DNA from: Halomonas sp. MCCC 1A13316
GTDB lineage: Bacteria; Pseudomonadota; Gammaproteobacteria; Pseudomonadales; Halomonadaceae
Reading direction: 5' to 3'
DNA length: 64,000 nucleotides
NCBI RefSeq assembly: GCF_014931605.1
Contig: NZ_CP053382.1
Location: 2,108,001 to 2,172,000 of the forward strand
A program made the position numbers and the translations under genes. A model generated the notes under the pieces. The model saw only the letters and a program-made list of their open reading frames with translations, did no database searches and had not been told where the DNA came from. Positions 8,694 through 16,514 of the stretch are shown here, piece after piece. How positions within the stretch are numbered: position 1 is the first letter of the stretch; the number at the start of each line of letters is the position of its first letter.

Positions 8694-9734
8694 GTGACTG
8701 CTATTACGCTGACCCGCCCCGACGACTGGCACCTTCACCTGCGCGACGGTGAAGCGCTCAAAGCCGTAGTGCCTGCGACCGCCTTGCAGATGGGGCGGGC
8801 GATCATCATGCCCAATCTCAAGCCGCCGGTCACCACCACCGAGCAGGCCACGAGCTACCGCGAGCGGATTCTGGCGGCACGCCCCGAGGGGTCGGCCTTC
8901 GAACCCCTGATGACGCTCTATCTCACCGACGACACGCCGGCCGACGAGATAGAGCGTGCCGTTGCCAGCGGTCTGATCCATGCGGTGAAGCTCTATCCGG
9001 CCGGTGCGACCACCAATTCCGCTTCGGGAGTCACCGACCTTGACCGCTGCGATGCCGCGATTGCCGCCATGGCACGGCTGGGCCTGCCGCTGCTGGTCCA
9101 CGGTGAGGTCACCGATGCCGAGATCGACATCTTCGATCGCGAGGCGGTATTCATCGAGCGAATAATGAAGCCGCTGCTCGAGCGTCATCCAGATCTCAAG
9201 GTCGTATTCGAACACATCACTACCGCCGATGCGGCAGAGTTCGTGACGGGGGCGCCGGCCAACGTGGCGGCCACCATTACCGCGCACCATCTGCTGTTCA
9301 ACCGTAACCACATGCTGGTCGGCGGCATTCGTCCACACTATTACTGCCTGCCGATCCTCAAGCGAGAGCGCCACCGCGAGGCACTGCTGGCGGCCGCCAC
9401 CTCGGGCAGCGGCAAATTCTTCCTGGGAACCGATAGCGCTCCTCACGCCCAGAGCGACAAGGAGTCGGCCTGTGGTTGCGCCGGTGCCTACACGGCACCA
9501 GCGGCGATCGAGTTCTATGCCACCGCATTCGAGCAAGCTGGTGCGCTGGATCGCCTGGAAGGCTTCGCCAGCCACTTCGGGCCAGACTTCTACGGCCTGC
9601 CGCGCAATTCAGACACCATTACTCTGGTGCGTGAGGAGTGGACCTTGCCGGCATCGCTGCCTTACGCAGATGGCCAGCGTATCGTGCCCTTGAAGGCCGG
9701 GGAAACGTTGGAGTGGAAGCTGCATACCGAGTGA
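8694..9734 (+). CDS. pyrC: Dihydroorotase
   Basis: A 346-residue zinc enzyme of pyrimidine synthesis that interconverts N-carbamoyl-L-aspartate and dihydroorotate. The metal motif DWHLHLRD gives H13 and H15, the carboxylated lysine is K99 in AVKLYPAG, further histidines lie in LLVHGE and VFEHIT, and the last aspartate is in GTDSAPH. Length and motifs match the E. coli type (class II) rather than the longer type I enzymes. The start is GTG at 8694, with an AGGACA site upstream. A TATACT hexamer at 8651-8656 may be the -10 element, but I see no good -35. A strong hairpin follows the gene. Confidence 0.97.
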   Translation: MTAITLTRPDDWHLHLRDGEALKAVVPATALQMGRAIIMPNLKPPVTTTEQATSYRERILAARPEGSAFEPLMTLYLTDDTPADEIERAVASGLIHAVKLYPAGATTNSASGVTDLDRCDAAIAAMARLGLPLLVHGEVTDAEIDIFDREAVFIERIMKPLLERHPDLKVVFEHITTADAAEFVTGAPANVAATITAHHLLFNRNHMLVGGIRPHYYCLPILKRERHREALLAAATSGSGKFFLGTDSAPHAQSDKESACGCAGAYTAPAAIEFYATAFEQAGALDRLEGFASHFGPDFYGLPRNSDTITLVREEWTLPASLPYADGQRIVPLKAGETLEWKLHTE

Positions 9735-9746
9735 GACATCTGAAGC

Positions 9747-9775
9747 ACAACGGCCGCCTGGATGGCGGCCGTTGT
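9747..9775. terminator. Bidirectional terminator between pyrC and mtnN
   Basis: A perfect 12-base-pair stem (9747-9758 with 9764-9775) with a five-base loop lies in the 58-base gap between the convergent pyrC and mtnN genes. It lacks a clear T run, but its strength and position suggest it ends transcription from both sides. Confidence 0.75.
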
Positions 9776-9792
9776 CGCTACGTGGTGAGTCG

Positions 9793-10533
9793 TCAGTCGA
9801 TTGCGGCTTCTGCCTCAGCTTGAGGCGTGGCCTTAGCGAGACGCGCCACCATGGCCTCGACCATGCGCGCCGAATGAACGGCCGCCTTCTCCAGAAACTG
9901 TTCGAACGATAAATGATTGTCGCCGCCGCCAGCGATATCGGACAACGAGCGGACGACCACGAACGGACAGCCGTAGAGATGACAGGTCTGAGCGATGGCA
10001 GCGGCTTCCATCTCTGCCGCCAGCATGGTCGGGAAGCGCGAGCGAGTCCTGGTGACCAACTCGGGGCAGGCCATGAAGACGTCCCCGGTAGCAATCAAGC
10101 CCTCGACTACCCTGACCTCGCCGAGCGCCTCGACGCATTCGCGGGCGAGAGTGACGAGGCGCTCGTCAGGCAGGTAGGCAGCGGGCATCTGCGGCACCTG
10201 ACCGTGCTCGTAGCCGAACACCACGGCATCGACGTCGTGATGACGCACTTCGCGGGAAACCACCACGTCTCCGATCTCGAGTCCTTCGCCGAATCCGCCG
10301 GCCGAGCCGGTATTGATGATGGCTTCGGGATGATAGACGTCGAGCAGCAGGGTAGTGCCAATGGCGGCGTTGACCTTGCCGATCCCGGATTGCAGGATCA
10401 CCACGTCGACACCATGCAGCTTGCCGAGATGAAAAGTGCAGCCGACATGCGCGCGAGTGCGGTGATCTTCCAGCAGTGAAGCGAGGTGTTCCACCTCTTG
10501 CGCCATGGCGCCGATGATGCCGATACGTTTCAT
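9793..10533 (-). CDS. mtnN: 5'-methylthioadenosine/S-adenosylhomocysteine nucleosidase
   Basis: A 246-residue cytosolic hydrolase (also called Pfs). It removes adenine from S-adenosylhomocysteine, methylthioadenosine and 5'-deoxyadenosine. The catalytic Glu is in the N-terminal IGAMAQE motif, the catalytic Asp in SLSDIAGG, and the phosphorylase-superfamily glycine region is INTGSAGG; AAEMEAAA carries the ribose-contacting Met-Glu. The C-terminal tail, rich in Ala and Glu, is slightly longer than usual. It lies 51 bases downstream of luxS on the same strand, so the two consecutive steps of homocysteine recycling and AI-2 precursor formation are adjacent. Confidence 0.96.
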   Translation of the reverse strand: MKRIGIIGAMAQEVEHLASLLEDHRTRAHVGCTFHLGKLHGVDVVILQSGIGKVNAAIGTTLLLDVYHPEAIINTGSAGGFGEGLEIGDVVVSREVRHHDVDAVVFGYEHGQVPQMPAAYLPDERLVTLARECVEALGEVRVVEGLIATGDVFMACPELVTRTRSRFPTMLAAEMEAAAIAQTCHLYGCPFVVVRSLSDIAGGGDNHLSFEQFLEKAAVHSARMVEAMVARLAKATPQAEAEAAID

Positions 10534-10584
10534 CTTGTCTTGCTGTCTCCGGTCAGGCGGCGCAGGGCGCCGTCGAGCTGCGGG

Positions 10585-11058
10585 TCAGGCCTCGTCGACG
10601 AATACCCGGGTCCATTCGCTGCGCTTGGCCAAAAAGCCACGGGCAATCTGCTTGGCGCCTTCCAGGCTGTGGCTCGCCGCCCAGCCGCACTGCTCTTCGT
10701 TGCAGGCAGGCACTTCATTCGCCACCAGTACGTCTTCCAGCGTTTTCTGCAGCAGGTTCAGTACGTCTTCGTAATCGTCGTGGTTGATCAGTGCGAGGTA
10801 GAAGCCCGTCTGACAGCCCATGGGGCTGATGTCCACGATGCGATCCGAGTGATTGCGCGACAGCTCGGCCATCAGGTGCTCGAGAGAGTGCAGCGCCGGC
10901 ATCTCCATATGCTCCTGGTTGGGCTGGCAGATGCGCATGTCATACTTGTGGATGCGATCGCCATTGAGCCCGGTCTTGATGTCGGCCAGGCGCACGTAAG
11001 GGGCCTTCACCTTGGTGTGATCAAGGTTGAAGCTTTCGACGTTCATCTTGTCGCTCAT
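10585..11058 (-). CDS. luxS: S-ribosylhomocysteine lyase (autoinducer-2 synthesis)
   Basis: A 157-residue metalloenzyme that cleaves S-ribosylhomocysteine to homocysteine and DPD, the precursor of autoinducer-2. The metal site is complete: H57 and H61 in HSLEHLMA and C124 in EEQCGW. The catalytic pair is E60 and C82 (MGCQTGFY). Length is normal for the family. I chose ATG 11056-11058 ([10 protein letters not shown]); an upstream in-frame extension has no family support. It precedes mtnN, which makes its substrate. The adjacent pair could serve both the activated methyl cycle and signalling; no AI-2 receptor (luxPQ or lsr) is visible in this window. Confidence 0.96.
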   Translation of the reverse strand: MSDKMNVESFNLDHTKVKAPYVRLADIKTGLNGDRIHKYDMRICQPNQEHMEMPALHSLEHLMAELSRNHSDRIVDISPMGCQTGFYLALINHDDYEDVLNLLQKTLEDVLVANEVPACNEEQCGWAASHSLEGAKQIARGFLAKRSEWTRVFVDEA

Positions 11059-11135
11059 GAGCGGCCTCGAGGCAGGAAGGTGAGATAGGGAAGCGCGCAT
11101 TCTAACGGAGCCGCGCATCCCTGTCAGGCTGTGGC

Positions 11136-12014
11136 TCAGAGCGGGGCGATATCGTGCTCCATCGCGTCATGGCGCTCGGCCGCGAACAGCGTGTTCTCCA
11201 ACAGCGAAGCGACGGTCATCGGCCCCACGCCGCCCGGCACCGGCGTGATCCATGCGGCGCGCTCGGCTGCCGGGGCGAACTCCACGTCGCCGACCAGTCG
11301 GCCGTCCTCTTCACGGTTGATGCCCACGTCGATCACGATGGCGCCGTCGCGCACCCACTCGCCCTTGACCAGGCCCGGCTTGCCGACCGCGACCACTAGC
11401 AGTTCGGCGCGGCGCACGTGTTCCTCGAGATTGCGCGTGAAGCGGTGGCACACCGTGGTCGTGCAGCCGGCAAGCATCAGCTCCAGCGCCATCGGGCGAC
11501 CGACGATATTGGAGGCGCCGACCACGGTGGCGTCGAGACCGCGTACCTTCAGTCCGCTGGCCTGCAGCAGGGTCATGATGCCCTTGGGCGTGCATGGGCG
11601 CAGCACTGGCAGGCGCTGTGCCAATCGCCCCAGGTTGTAGGGGTGAAAACCATCCACGTCTTTGTGTGGCAGGATGCGCTCGAGGAGCGGGCGCGAGTCC
11701 AGGTGGGCCGGCAACGGCAACTGCAGCAGGATCCCGTCGATGCTCGGATCGTCATTGAGTTCGTCGATCAGCTGTTCGAGCGCCAGTTGGCTGGTGTCGT
11801 TGGGCAGCGCATGCTGGAAGGAGTGAATGCCGGCCTGCTCGCAGGCGCGATGCTTGTTGCTGACGTAGACATGGGAAGCGGGGTCCTCGCCCACCAATAC
11901 GACGGCGAGGCCGGGAATGCGCTTGCCCTCGGTGCGCCGCGCTTCAACCTGACGAGCAACCTGTTCGCGGACCTGGGCGGCTATGGCCTTGCCATCGATG
12001 AGTTGGGCGGTCAT
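11136..12014 (-). CDS. folD: Bifunctional methylenetetrahydrofolate dehydrogenase/cyclohydrolase
   Basis: A 292-residue cytosolic enzyme that converts 5,10-methylene-THF to 10-formyl-THF with NADP. Visible family motifs are [14 protein letters not shown] with the catalytic Lys, [27 protein letters not shown], the nucleotide-binding [17 protein letters not shown], and the C-terminal [13 protein letters not shown]. The start ATG at 12012-12014 follows a GGGGAGA site. It stands alone on the minus strand, divergent from the tRNA cluster, as in several other Gammaproteobacteria where folD is near tRNAs and tig. Confidence 0.97.
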   Translation of the reverse strand: MTAQLIDGKAIAAQVREQVARQVEARRTEGKRIPGLAVVLVGEDPASHVYVSNKHRACEQAGIHSFQHALPNDTSQLALEQLIDELNDDPSIDGILLQLPLPAHLDSRPLLERILPHKDVDGFHPYNLGRLAQRLPVLRPCTPKGIMTLLQASGLKVRGLDATVVGASNIVGRPMALELMLAGCTTTVCHRFTRNLEEHVRRAELLVVAVGKPGLVKGEWVRDGAIVIDVGINREEDGRLVGDVEFAPAAERAAWITPVPGGVGPMTVASLLENTLFAAERHDAMEHDIAPL

Positions 12015-12143
12015 CGTATCTCCCCTGTGGTGGATGGTGTGAGCGGTGCTGGCGGGGCCGGCTGCGGAACTTCGGAGGGTGCCGATTTTCGCACGCCATG
12101 CCGCCGAGGCAAAGCGCAAAAGCCTCGCTGCGTCAGGAAGCTA

Positions 12144-12171
12144 TTGACCACGGTCGATTCTCGCGTAGAAT
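12144..12171 (+). promoter_or_regulatory. Sigma-70 promoter of the tRNA cluster
   Basis: TTGACC at 12144-12149 and TAGAAT at 12166-12171 are separated by 16 bases. A GC-rich stretch follows the -10 element, as in stringently controlled stable-RNA promoters. It lies about 55 bases upstream of tRNA-Pro. Confidence 0.75.
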
Positions 12172-12225
12172 ACGCAGCGCTCGGTGAGGCCCGATATCGG
12201 GTGTCGAGGGCCGTGCGAAGGCCGG

Positions 12226-12302
12226 CGGGGTGTAGCGCAGTCTGGTAGCGCGCCTGCTTTGGGAGCAGGATGTCGGGGGTTCGAATCCCTCCACCCCGAC
12301 CA
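12226..12302 (+). tRNA. tRNA-Pro (TGG anticodon)
   Basis: A 77-base cloverleaf with encoded CCA. The acceptor arm CGGGGTG pairs with CACCCCG, the anticodon stem CCTGC/GCAGG encloses loop TTTGGGA with anticodon TGG at 12260-12262, and GGTTCGAATCC forms the T arm. First gene of the cluster. Confidence 0.97.
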
Positions 12303-12369
12303 CAACCTTTTGTTTATGCTGATAAAAAAGCAGATCAGGGTTGCGGTCTGACGCCATGGAACGTAGAAT

Positions 12370-12446
12370 GCGCCCATAGCTCAACCGGATAGAGCAACGG
12401 CCTTCTAAGCCGTAGGTTGCAGGTTCGAGTCCTGCTGGGCGTGCCA
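12370..12446 (+). tRNA. tRNA-Arg (TCT anticodon)
   Basis: A 77-base cloverleaf with encoded CCA. The acceptor arm GCGCCCA pairs with TGGGCGT, ending in a G-T wobble at the first position. The anticodon stem ACGGC/GCCGT holds loop CTTCTAA with anticodon TCT at 12404-12406. Confidence 0.97.
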
Positions 12447-12488
12447 GTCTGGTATGGCAATGACCTTCGGTTCGAGCAATGTCGATAT

Positions 12489-12564
12489 GGTGGATGTAGC
12501 TCAGTGGTAGAGCCCCGGATTGTGGCTCCGGTGGTCGTGGGTTCGATCCCCATCATCCACCCCA
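12489..12564 (+). tRNA. tRNA-His (GTG anticodon), copy 1
   Basis: A 76-base cloverleaf including the encoded extra 5' G (G-1) opposite the discriminator C, the identity element for HisRS. Anticodon GTG is at 12522-12524 in loop TTGTGGC; CCA is encoded. Identical to the copy at 12597. Confidence 0.97.
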
Positions 12565-12596
12565 TTCGACTTCCTTCGTAGTCCCCGGTTTGCAAT

Positions 12597-12672
12597 GGTG
12601 GATGTAGCTCAGTGGTAGAGCCCCGGATTGTGGCTCCGGTGGTCGTGGGTTCGATCCCCATCATCCACCCCA
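12597..12672 (+). tRNA. tRNA-His (GTG anticodon), copy 2
   Basis: A second 76-base tRNA-His, identical along its full length to the copy 108 bases upstream, with G-1, anticodon GTG at 12630-12632 and encoded CCA. The 32-base spacer between the copies is not repeated outside the genes. A T-rich stretch follows at about 12678-12690. Confidence 0.97.
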
Positions 12673-12862
12673 TTGCACCGTTTTCTTTTGCTCTGAACGT
12701 TTTCCCGTCCTCCGCTTTTTATGCCCCGATCGGCTCATTCCGCTCGGGTGATGTTCGATGTGCTGTCGGTACCATTCATGTCGAGAGGGCAGGATAGCAT
12801 CATCAACTTCGCCCGCTGCCCTTGTAAAATGCCCGAGCGCCCCAATCCTGTAGGCGTAACGC

Positions 12863-12891
12863 TTGCCAGCGTCGGGCGGGATTCTTAGAAT
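12863..12891 (+). promoter_or_regulatory. Sigma-70 promoter of tig
   Basis: TTGCCA at 12863-12868 and TAGAAT at 12886-12891 with 17-base spacing lie 55 bases before the tig start codon. This lets tig be transcribed separately from the tRNA cluster. Confidence 0.7.
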
Positions 12892-12945
12892 CTCTCTTTT
12901 ACATTCACGCTTCCCAAGAACGCCCCAGTCGGTAGAGGACCATTC

Positions 12946-14292
12946 ATGCAAGTTTCCGTCGAAACGACCTCCCAGATCGAGCGCCGTGTCACGTTCCAAG
13001 TGCCCGCCGCCGAGGTCGACGAGGCCGTCGAAGCCCGCCTCAAGGACACGGCGAAGAATATTCGTCTCAACGGTTTCCGTAAGGGCCGGGTACCCATGTC
13101 CGTGGTGCGCCAGCGTTATGGCCGCGGCGTGCGCGACGAGGTCGTGGGCGAGCTGATGCGTGAGCGCTATGTGCGTGCGATCACCGAGCAGAACCTCAAT
13201 CCGGCCGGTTTCCCGAGCATCGAGCCCAAGGTCGATGAAGAGGGCAAGGACCTCGAGTTCGTGGCTTCCCTCGAGATCTACCCGGAGATCGAACTTTCCT
13301 CGATCGAGGGCACCGAGGTCGAGCGTCCTGTCGTTGAGGTCAGCGACACCGATCTCGAAGAGATGGTCGAGACCCTGCGCAAGCAGAATGCCTCCTGGGA
13401 GGAGGTCGAGCGTGCCGCCGAAGAGGGCGACCAGGTCAAGCTCGACTTCCAGGGCTTCCTCGGTGACGAGCCCTTCGAGGGTGGCAGTGCCGAAGGCCAT
13501 GAGCTGGTGCTGGGCTCCGGCAATTTCATCCCCGGCTTCGAGGAGCAGCTCGTCGGTGCTCAGGCGGGCGAGGAGAAGGAGATCAAGGTCACCTTTCCCG
13601 AGGATTACCAGGCCGAGCACCTGGCCGGTCAGGAAGCTACCTTCAAGGTCAAGGTGCATGCCGTGAAGGGCCAGGCCCTTCCCGAAATCGACGATGAGTT
13701 CATCAAGCGCTTTGGCGTGGAAGACGGCGACATCGAGAAATTCCGCGCCGAAGTGAAGAAGAACATGGCGCGTGAAGCCAAGCAGGCCGTCGACAACCGG
13801 ATCAAGCAGCAGGTTCTTGAAGCACTGAAAAAGGCCAACGATGTGCCTGTGCCCCAGGCTTTGGTGCAGCAGGAGACCGATACACTCAAACGTCAGGCGG
13901 CCCAGCAGTTCGGCCTTGGAGAGGACTTCGACGTCTCCCAGTTGCCCAACGAGCTGTTCTCCGAGCAGGCCAAGGGGCGTGTGCAGGTCGGCCTGCTGTT
14001 GGCCGAGGTGATCAAGCAGGGCGAGCTGGATGCCAGCGACGACGAGATTCGCGCCAAGGTCGAGGAGCTTGCCGAGCAGTACCAGGAGCCGCAGCAGGTC
14101 GTTGACTACTATATGGGCAACGAGCAGCTCAAGACTCAGGTCAAGTCGGCTATTCTCGAAGAGAAGGCCGTCGACAAGCTGCTGCAGCAGGCTACCGTCA
14201 AGGACGTTGAGATGAGCTACCAGCAGGCGCTTGCCGCTGCCCAGCAGCAGGGCGAGCAGGCCGAAGAGGGCGAGGAAGAAGCCAACAGCTGA
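12946..14292 (+). CDS. tig: Trigger factor, ribosome-associated chaperone and prolyl isomerase
   Basis: A 448-residue protein. It binds the ribosome exit site and shields nascent chains. The N-terminal domain holds the ribosome-docking segment NGFRKGRVP. The middle FKBP-type isomerase domain spans about residues 150-245 (GDQVKLDFQGFLGDEPFEGGSAEG), and the C-terminal helical chaperone arms follow. The tail is strongly acidic with Gln and Glu (QQQGEQAEEGEEE). ATG 12946 follows AGAGGA. The gene order tig-clpP-clpX-lon is widespread in Gammaproteobacteria. A 16-base-pair hairpin separates it from clpP. Confidence 0.97.
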   Translation: MQVSVETTSQIERRVTFQVPAAEVDEAVEARLKDTAKNIRLNGFRKGRVPMSVVRQRYGRGVRDEVVGELMRERYVRAITEQNLNPAGFPSIEPKVDEEGKDLEFVASLEIYPEIELSSIEGTEVERPVVEVSDTDLEEMVETLRKQNASWEEVERAAEEGDQVKLDFQGFLGDEPFEGGSAEGHELVLGSGNFIPGFEEQLVGAQAGEEKEIKVTFPEDYQAEHLAGQEATFKVKVHAVKGQALPEIDDEFIKRFGVEDGDIEKFRAEVKKNMAREAKQAVDNRIKQQVLEALKKANDVPVPQALVQQETDTLKRQAAQQFGLGEDFDVSQLPNELFSEQAKGRVQVGLLLAEVIKQGELDASDDEIRAKVEELAEQYQEPQQVVDYYMGNEQLKTQVKSAILEEKAVDKLLQQATVKDVEMSYQQALAAAQQQGEQAEEGEEEANS

Positions 14293-14306
14293 TTTGATGG
14301 CAAGAC

Positions 14307-14344
14307 CCGACCTGCCGTTCGCTTGACGGCGAACGGCAGGTCGG
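14307..14344. terminator. Strong hairpin between tig and clpP
   Basis: A 16-base-pair perfect stem (14307-14322 with 14329-14344) and a six-base loop lie in the 95-base tig-clpP gap. There is no T run, so it may be a processing or attenuation element that lowers read-through into clpP. Confidence 0.7.
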
Positions 14345-14387
14345 TCGAGAGGCGCTTCCATTCATCGGATGCAAGGACATCACACTG

Positions 14388-15008
14388 ATGAGCAACGAGT
14401 TCGAGACCCGAAACGCCGGCGGCCTGGTGCCGATGGTGGTAGAGCAGAGCGCACGCGGCGAGCGGGCCTACGATATCTACTCCAGGCTGCTGAAGGAGCG
14501 TGTGATCTTTCTGGTGGGGCCGGTGGAGGATCACATGGCCAACCTGATCGTGGCGCAACTGCTGTTCCTTGAGTCCGAGAATCCGGACAAGGACATCCAC
14601 CTCTATATCAATTCGCCGGGCGGTGCCGTTACCGCCGGGATGTCGATTTATGACACCATGCAGTTCATCAAGCCCGATGTCTCCACAGTGTGCATCGGCC
14701 AGGCGGCCAGCATGGGGGCGTTGCTGCTGGCTGGCGGCGCTGCGGGCAAGCGCTACTCGCTGCCCCACTCGCGAATGATGATTCACCAGCCGCTGGGCGG
14801 CTACCAGGGCCAGGCGGCAGATATCGAGATTCATACCCGCGAGATTCTGGGTATCCGGGACAAGCTCAATCGTATCCTCGCCCATCATACCGGGCAGGAT
14901 ATCGAGACGATCGCCCGGGATACGGACCGCGACAACTTCATGAGCGGCACTCAGGCAGTGGAATACGGTCTGATCGACGCCGTACTGGATAAGCGGCCCA
15001 CATCCTGA
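14388..15008 (+). CDS. clpP: ATP-dependent Clp protease proteolytic subunit
   Basis: A 206-residue serine peptidase that forms the tetradecameric chamber used by ClpX (and ClpA). The triad is S108 in GQAASMG, H133 in MMIHQP and D182 in DTDRDNF; spacing between these residues equals that of the E. coli enzyme. [11 protein letters not shown], typical of the substrate-strand region, is near residue 75. A short N-terminal propeptide is likely removed. ATG 14388 has CAAGGA upstream. clpX follows 77 bases downstream. Confidence 0.97.
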   Translation: MSNEFETRNAGGLVPMVVEQSARGERAYDIYSRLLKERVIFLVGPVEDHMANLIVAQLLFLESENPDKDIHLYINSPGGAVTAGMSIYDTMQFIKPDVSTVCIGQAASMGALLLAGGAAGKRYSLPHSRMMIHQPLGGYQGQAADIEIHTREILGIRDKLNRILAHHTGQDIETIARDTDRDNFMSGTQAVEYGLIDAVLDKRPTS

Positions 15009-15045
15009 TAGCGTGAAATCAAGCACGCTTCAACTACGTGATTAG

Positions 15046-15066
15046 CGGCGGCCGGCCCGGCCGCCG
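15046..15066 (+). terminator. GC hairpin in the clpP-clpX gap
   Basis: An eight-base-pair stem (15046-15053 with 15059-15066) and a five-base loop sit 20 bases before the clpX start codon. With no T run and its closeness to the clpX ribosome binding site, it may tune clpX expression relative to clpP. Confidence 0.5.
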
Positions 15067-15085
15067 AAGTGACAGAGGTACGCGA

Positions 15086-16363
15086 ATGGCCGACGGCAAA
15101 GGCAAGGACGAAGGCGGCAAGCTGCTCTACTGCTCGTTCTGTGGCAAGAACCAGAACGAGGTGCGCAAGCTGATTGCAGGCCCGTCCGTCTATATCTGCG
15201 ACGAGTGTGTCGACCTGTGCAACGACATCATTCGCGAGGAAGTTCTCGATGCCGATGCCGAGAGCGATGAGGAGCGTCTGCCCGTTCCCCGCGAGATTCG
15301 TCGCACCCTGGACGAATATGTCATCGGTCAGGACCGCGCCAAGACGGTGCTGTCCGTGGCCGTCTACAACCACTACAAGCGTCTTCGTGCCGGCATCAAG
15401 GGCGATGACGTGGAGCTCGGCAAGTCCAACATTCTGCTGATCGGGCCTACCGGCAGCGGCAAGACGCTGCTGGCGGAGACAATGGCGCGGCTGCTCAATG
15501 TGCCCTTCACCATCGCCGATGCCACCACGCTCACCGAAGCGGGCTATGTCGGCGAGGACGTCGAGAACATCATCCAGAAGCTGTTGCAGAAGTGCGACTA
15601 CGATGTGGAGAAGGCCCAGCGCGGCATCGTCTACATCGACGAGATCGACAAGATCTCGCGCAAGTCGGACAACCCCTCGATCACCCGTGACGTCTCGGGC
15701 GAGGGCGTGCAACAGGCGCTGTTGAAGCTCATCGAGGGCACGACGGCTTCCGTTCCGCCGCAGGGTGGGCGCAAGCATCCGCAGCAGGAATTCCTGCAGG
15801 TCGATACCGGCAACATCCTGTTCATCGTCGGCGGTGCCTTCGCCGGCCTCGACAAGGTCATTCGTGATCGTGCCGAGAAGGGTGGCATCGGCTTCAGCGC
15901 AGAGGTGAAGAGCAAGGACGAGACCAAGGGCGTGGGCGACCTGCTTGCCGACGTCGAGCCGGAGGATCTGGTCAAGTTCGGCCTGATTCCCGAATTCGTC
16001 GGGCGCCTGCCGGTCATTGCCACTCTGACCGAGCTCAGCGAGGATGCGCTGATCCAGATTCTCACCGAGCCCAAGAACTCTCTAGTCAAGCAGTATGCCC
16101 GTCTGTTCGACATGGAGGGGGTCGAGCTCGAGTTTCGCGAGGATGCGCTGCGTGCCGTAGCGAAGAAGGCAATGGCGCGCAAGACCGGTGCTCGTGGCTT
16201 GCGCTCAATCCTCGAGTCGGTACTGCTCGATACCATGTACGAGATTCCATCCATGGAAGGGGTGTCCAAGGTGGTCATCGATGCGTCGGTCATCGCCGGC
16301 GACAGCGAGCCGTTGCTGATCTATTCGCAGCAAGAGCAGCGGGTCGACGGCACTGACGGTTGA
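15086..16363 (+). CDS. clpX: ATP-dependent Clp protease ATP-binding subunit ClpX
   Basis: A 425-residue AAA+ unfoldase that feeds substrates into ClpP. The N-terminal zinc-binding domain has four cysteines, C16, C19, C38 and C41. Walker A GPTGSGKT is at 120-127, Walker B YIDEID near 183-188, and the IGF loop that docks on ClpP at 268-270 (GGIGFSAE). The sensor-2 region is GARGLR near the C terminus. I chose ATG 15086 ([10 protein letters not shown]) because AGAGG precedes it and the length fits; the reading upstream runs through the GC hairpin. An intrinsic-type terminator follows at 16395. Confidence 0.97.
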   Translation: MADGKGKDEGGKLLYCSFCGKNQNEVRKLIAGPSVYICDECVDLCNDIIREEVLDADAESDEERLPVPREIRRTLDEYVIGQDRAKTVLSVAVYNHYKRLRAGIKGDDVELGKSNILLIGPTGSGKTLLAETMARLLNVPFTIADATTLTEAGYVGEDVENIIQKLLQKCDYDVEKAQRGIVYIDEIDKISRKSDNPSITRDVSGEGVQQALLKLIEGTTASVPPQGGRKHPQQEFLQVDTGNILFIVGGAFAGLDKVIRDRAEKGGIGFSAEVKSKDETKGVGDLLADVEPEDLVKFGLIPEFVGRLPVIATLTELSEDALIQILTEPKNSLVKQYARLFDMEGVELEFREDALRAVAKKAMARKTGARGLRSILESVLLDTMYEIPSMEGVSKVVIDASVIAGDSEPLLIYSQQEQRVDGTDG

Positions 16364-16394
16364 GGTCAGGCGGCCTTGGCTGCCATGCCAAGAC

Positions 16395-16424
16395 GAAAAG
16401 GGGTCGCTCGGGCGGCCCCTTTTC
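16395..16424 (+). terminator. Terminator after clpX
   Basis: GAAAAGGGG (16395-16403) pairs with CCCCTTTTC (16416-16424), and the stem continues inward through a T-G pair and CGC/GCG to a TCGG tetraloop. The TTTT on the 3' side gives it intrinsic-terminator character. It separates clpPX from lon. Confidence 0.8.
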
Positions 16425-16514
16425 ACGTTCTCCAGCGCATTCCCCTTGCAATGGGGGCGGCGTGCCCCCATCCCCCCTTGTATCTATCGATTTCTGTTTT
16501 GAGGAACGTCTGCG

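Noticed and set aside
12341..12369. TTGCGG and TAGAAT with 17-base spacing just before tRNA-Arg
   Set aside because: The TAGAAT directly abuts the tRNA 5' end, so transcription would start inside the tRNA. It cannot make a functional tRNA-Arg precursor and is probably chance.
12335..12673. Minus-strand open frame with a duplicated peptide across the tRNA-His genes
   Set aside because: It is the antisense translation of the two identical tRNA genes; the repeat comes from the tRNA duplication, not from a protein.
12661..14361. 566-residue Leu- and Gly-rich minus-strand open frame opposite tig
   Set aside because: It is the mirror of the strongly coding, acidic tig gene. In high-GC DNA such antisense frames are common, and it has no ribosome binding site or recognisable domain.
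14951..15778. Minus-strand open frame opposite clpX
   Set aside because: It is a shadow of clpX with no start signal and overlaps the clpP end.
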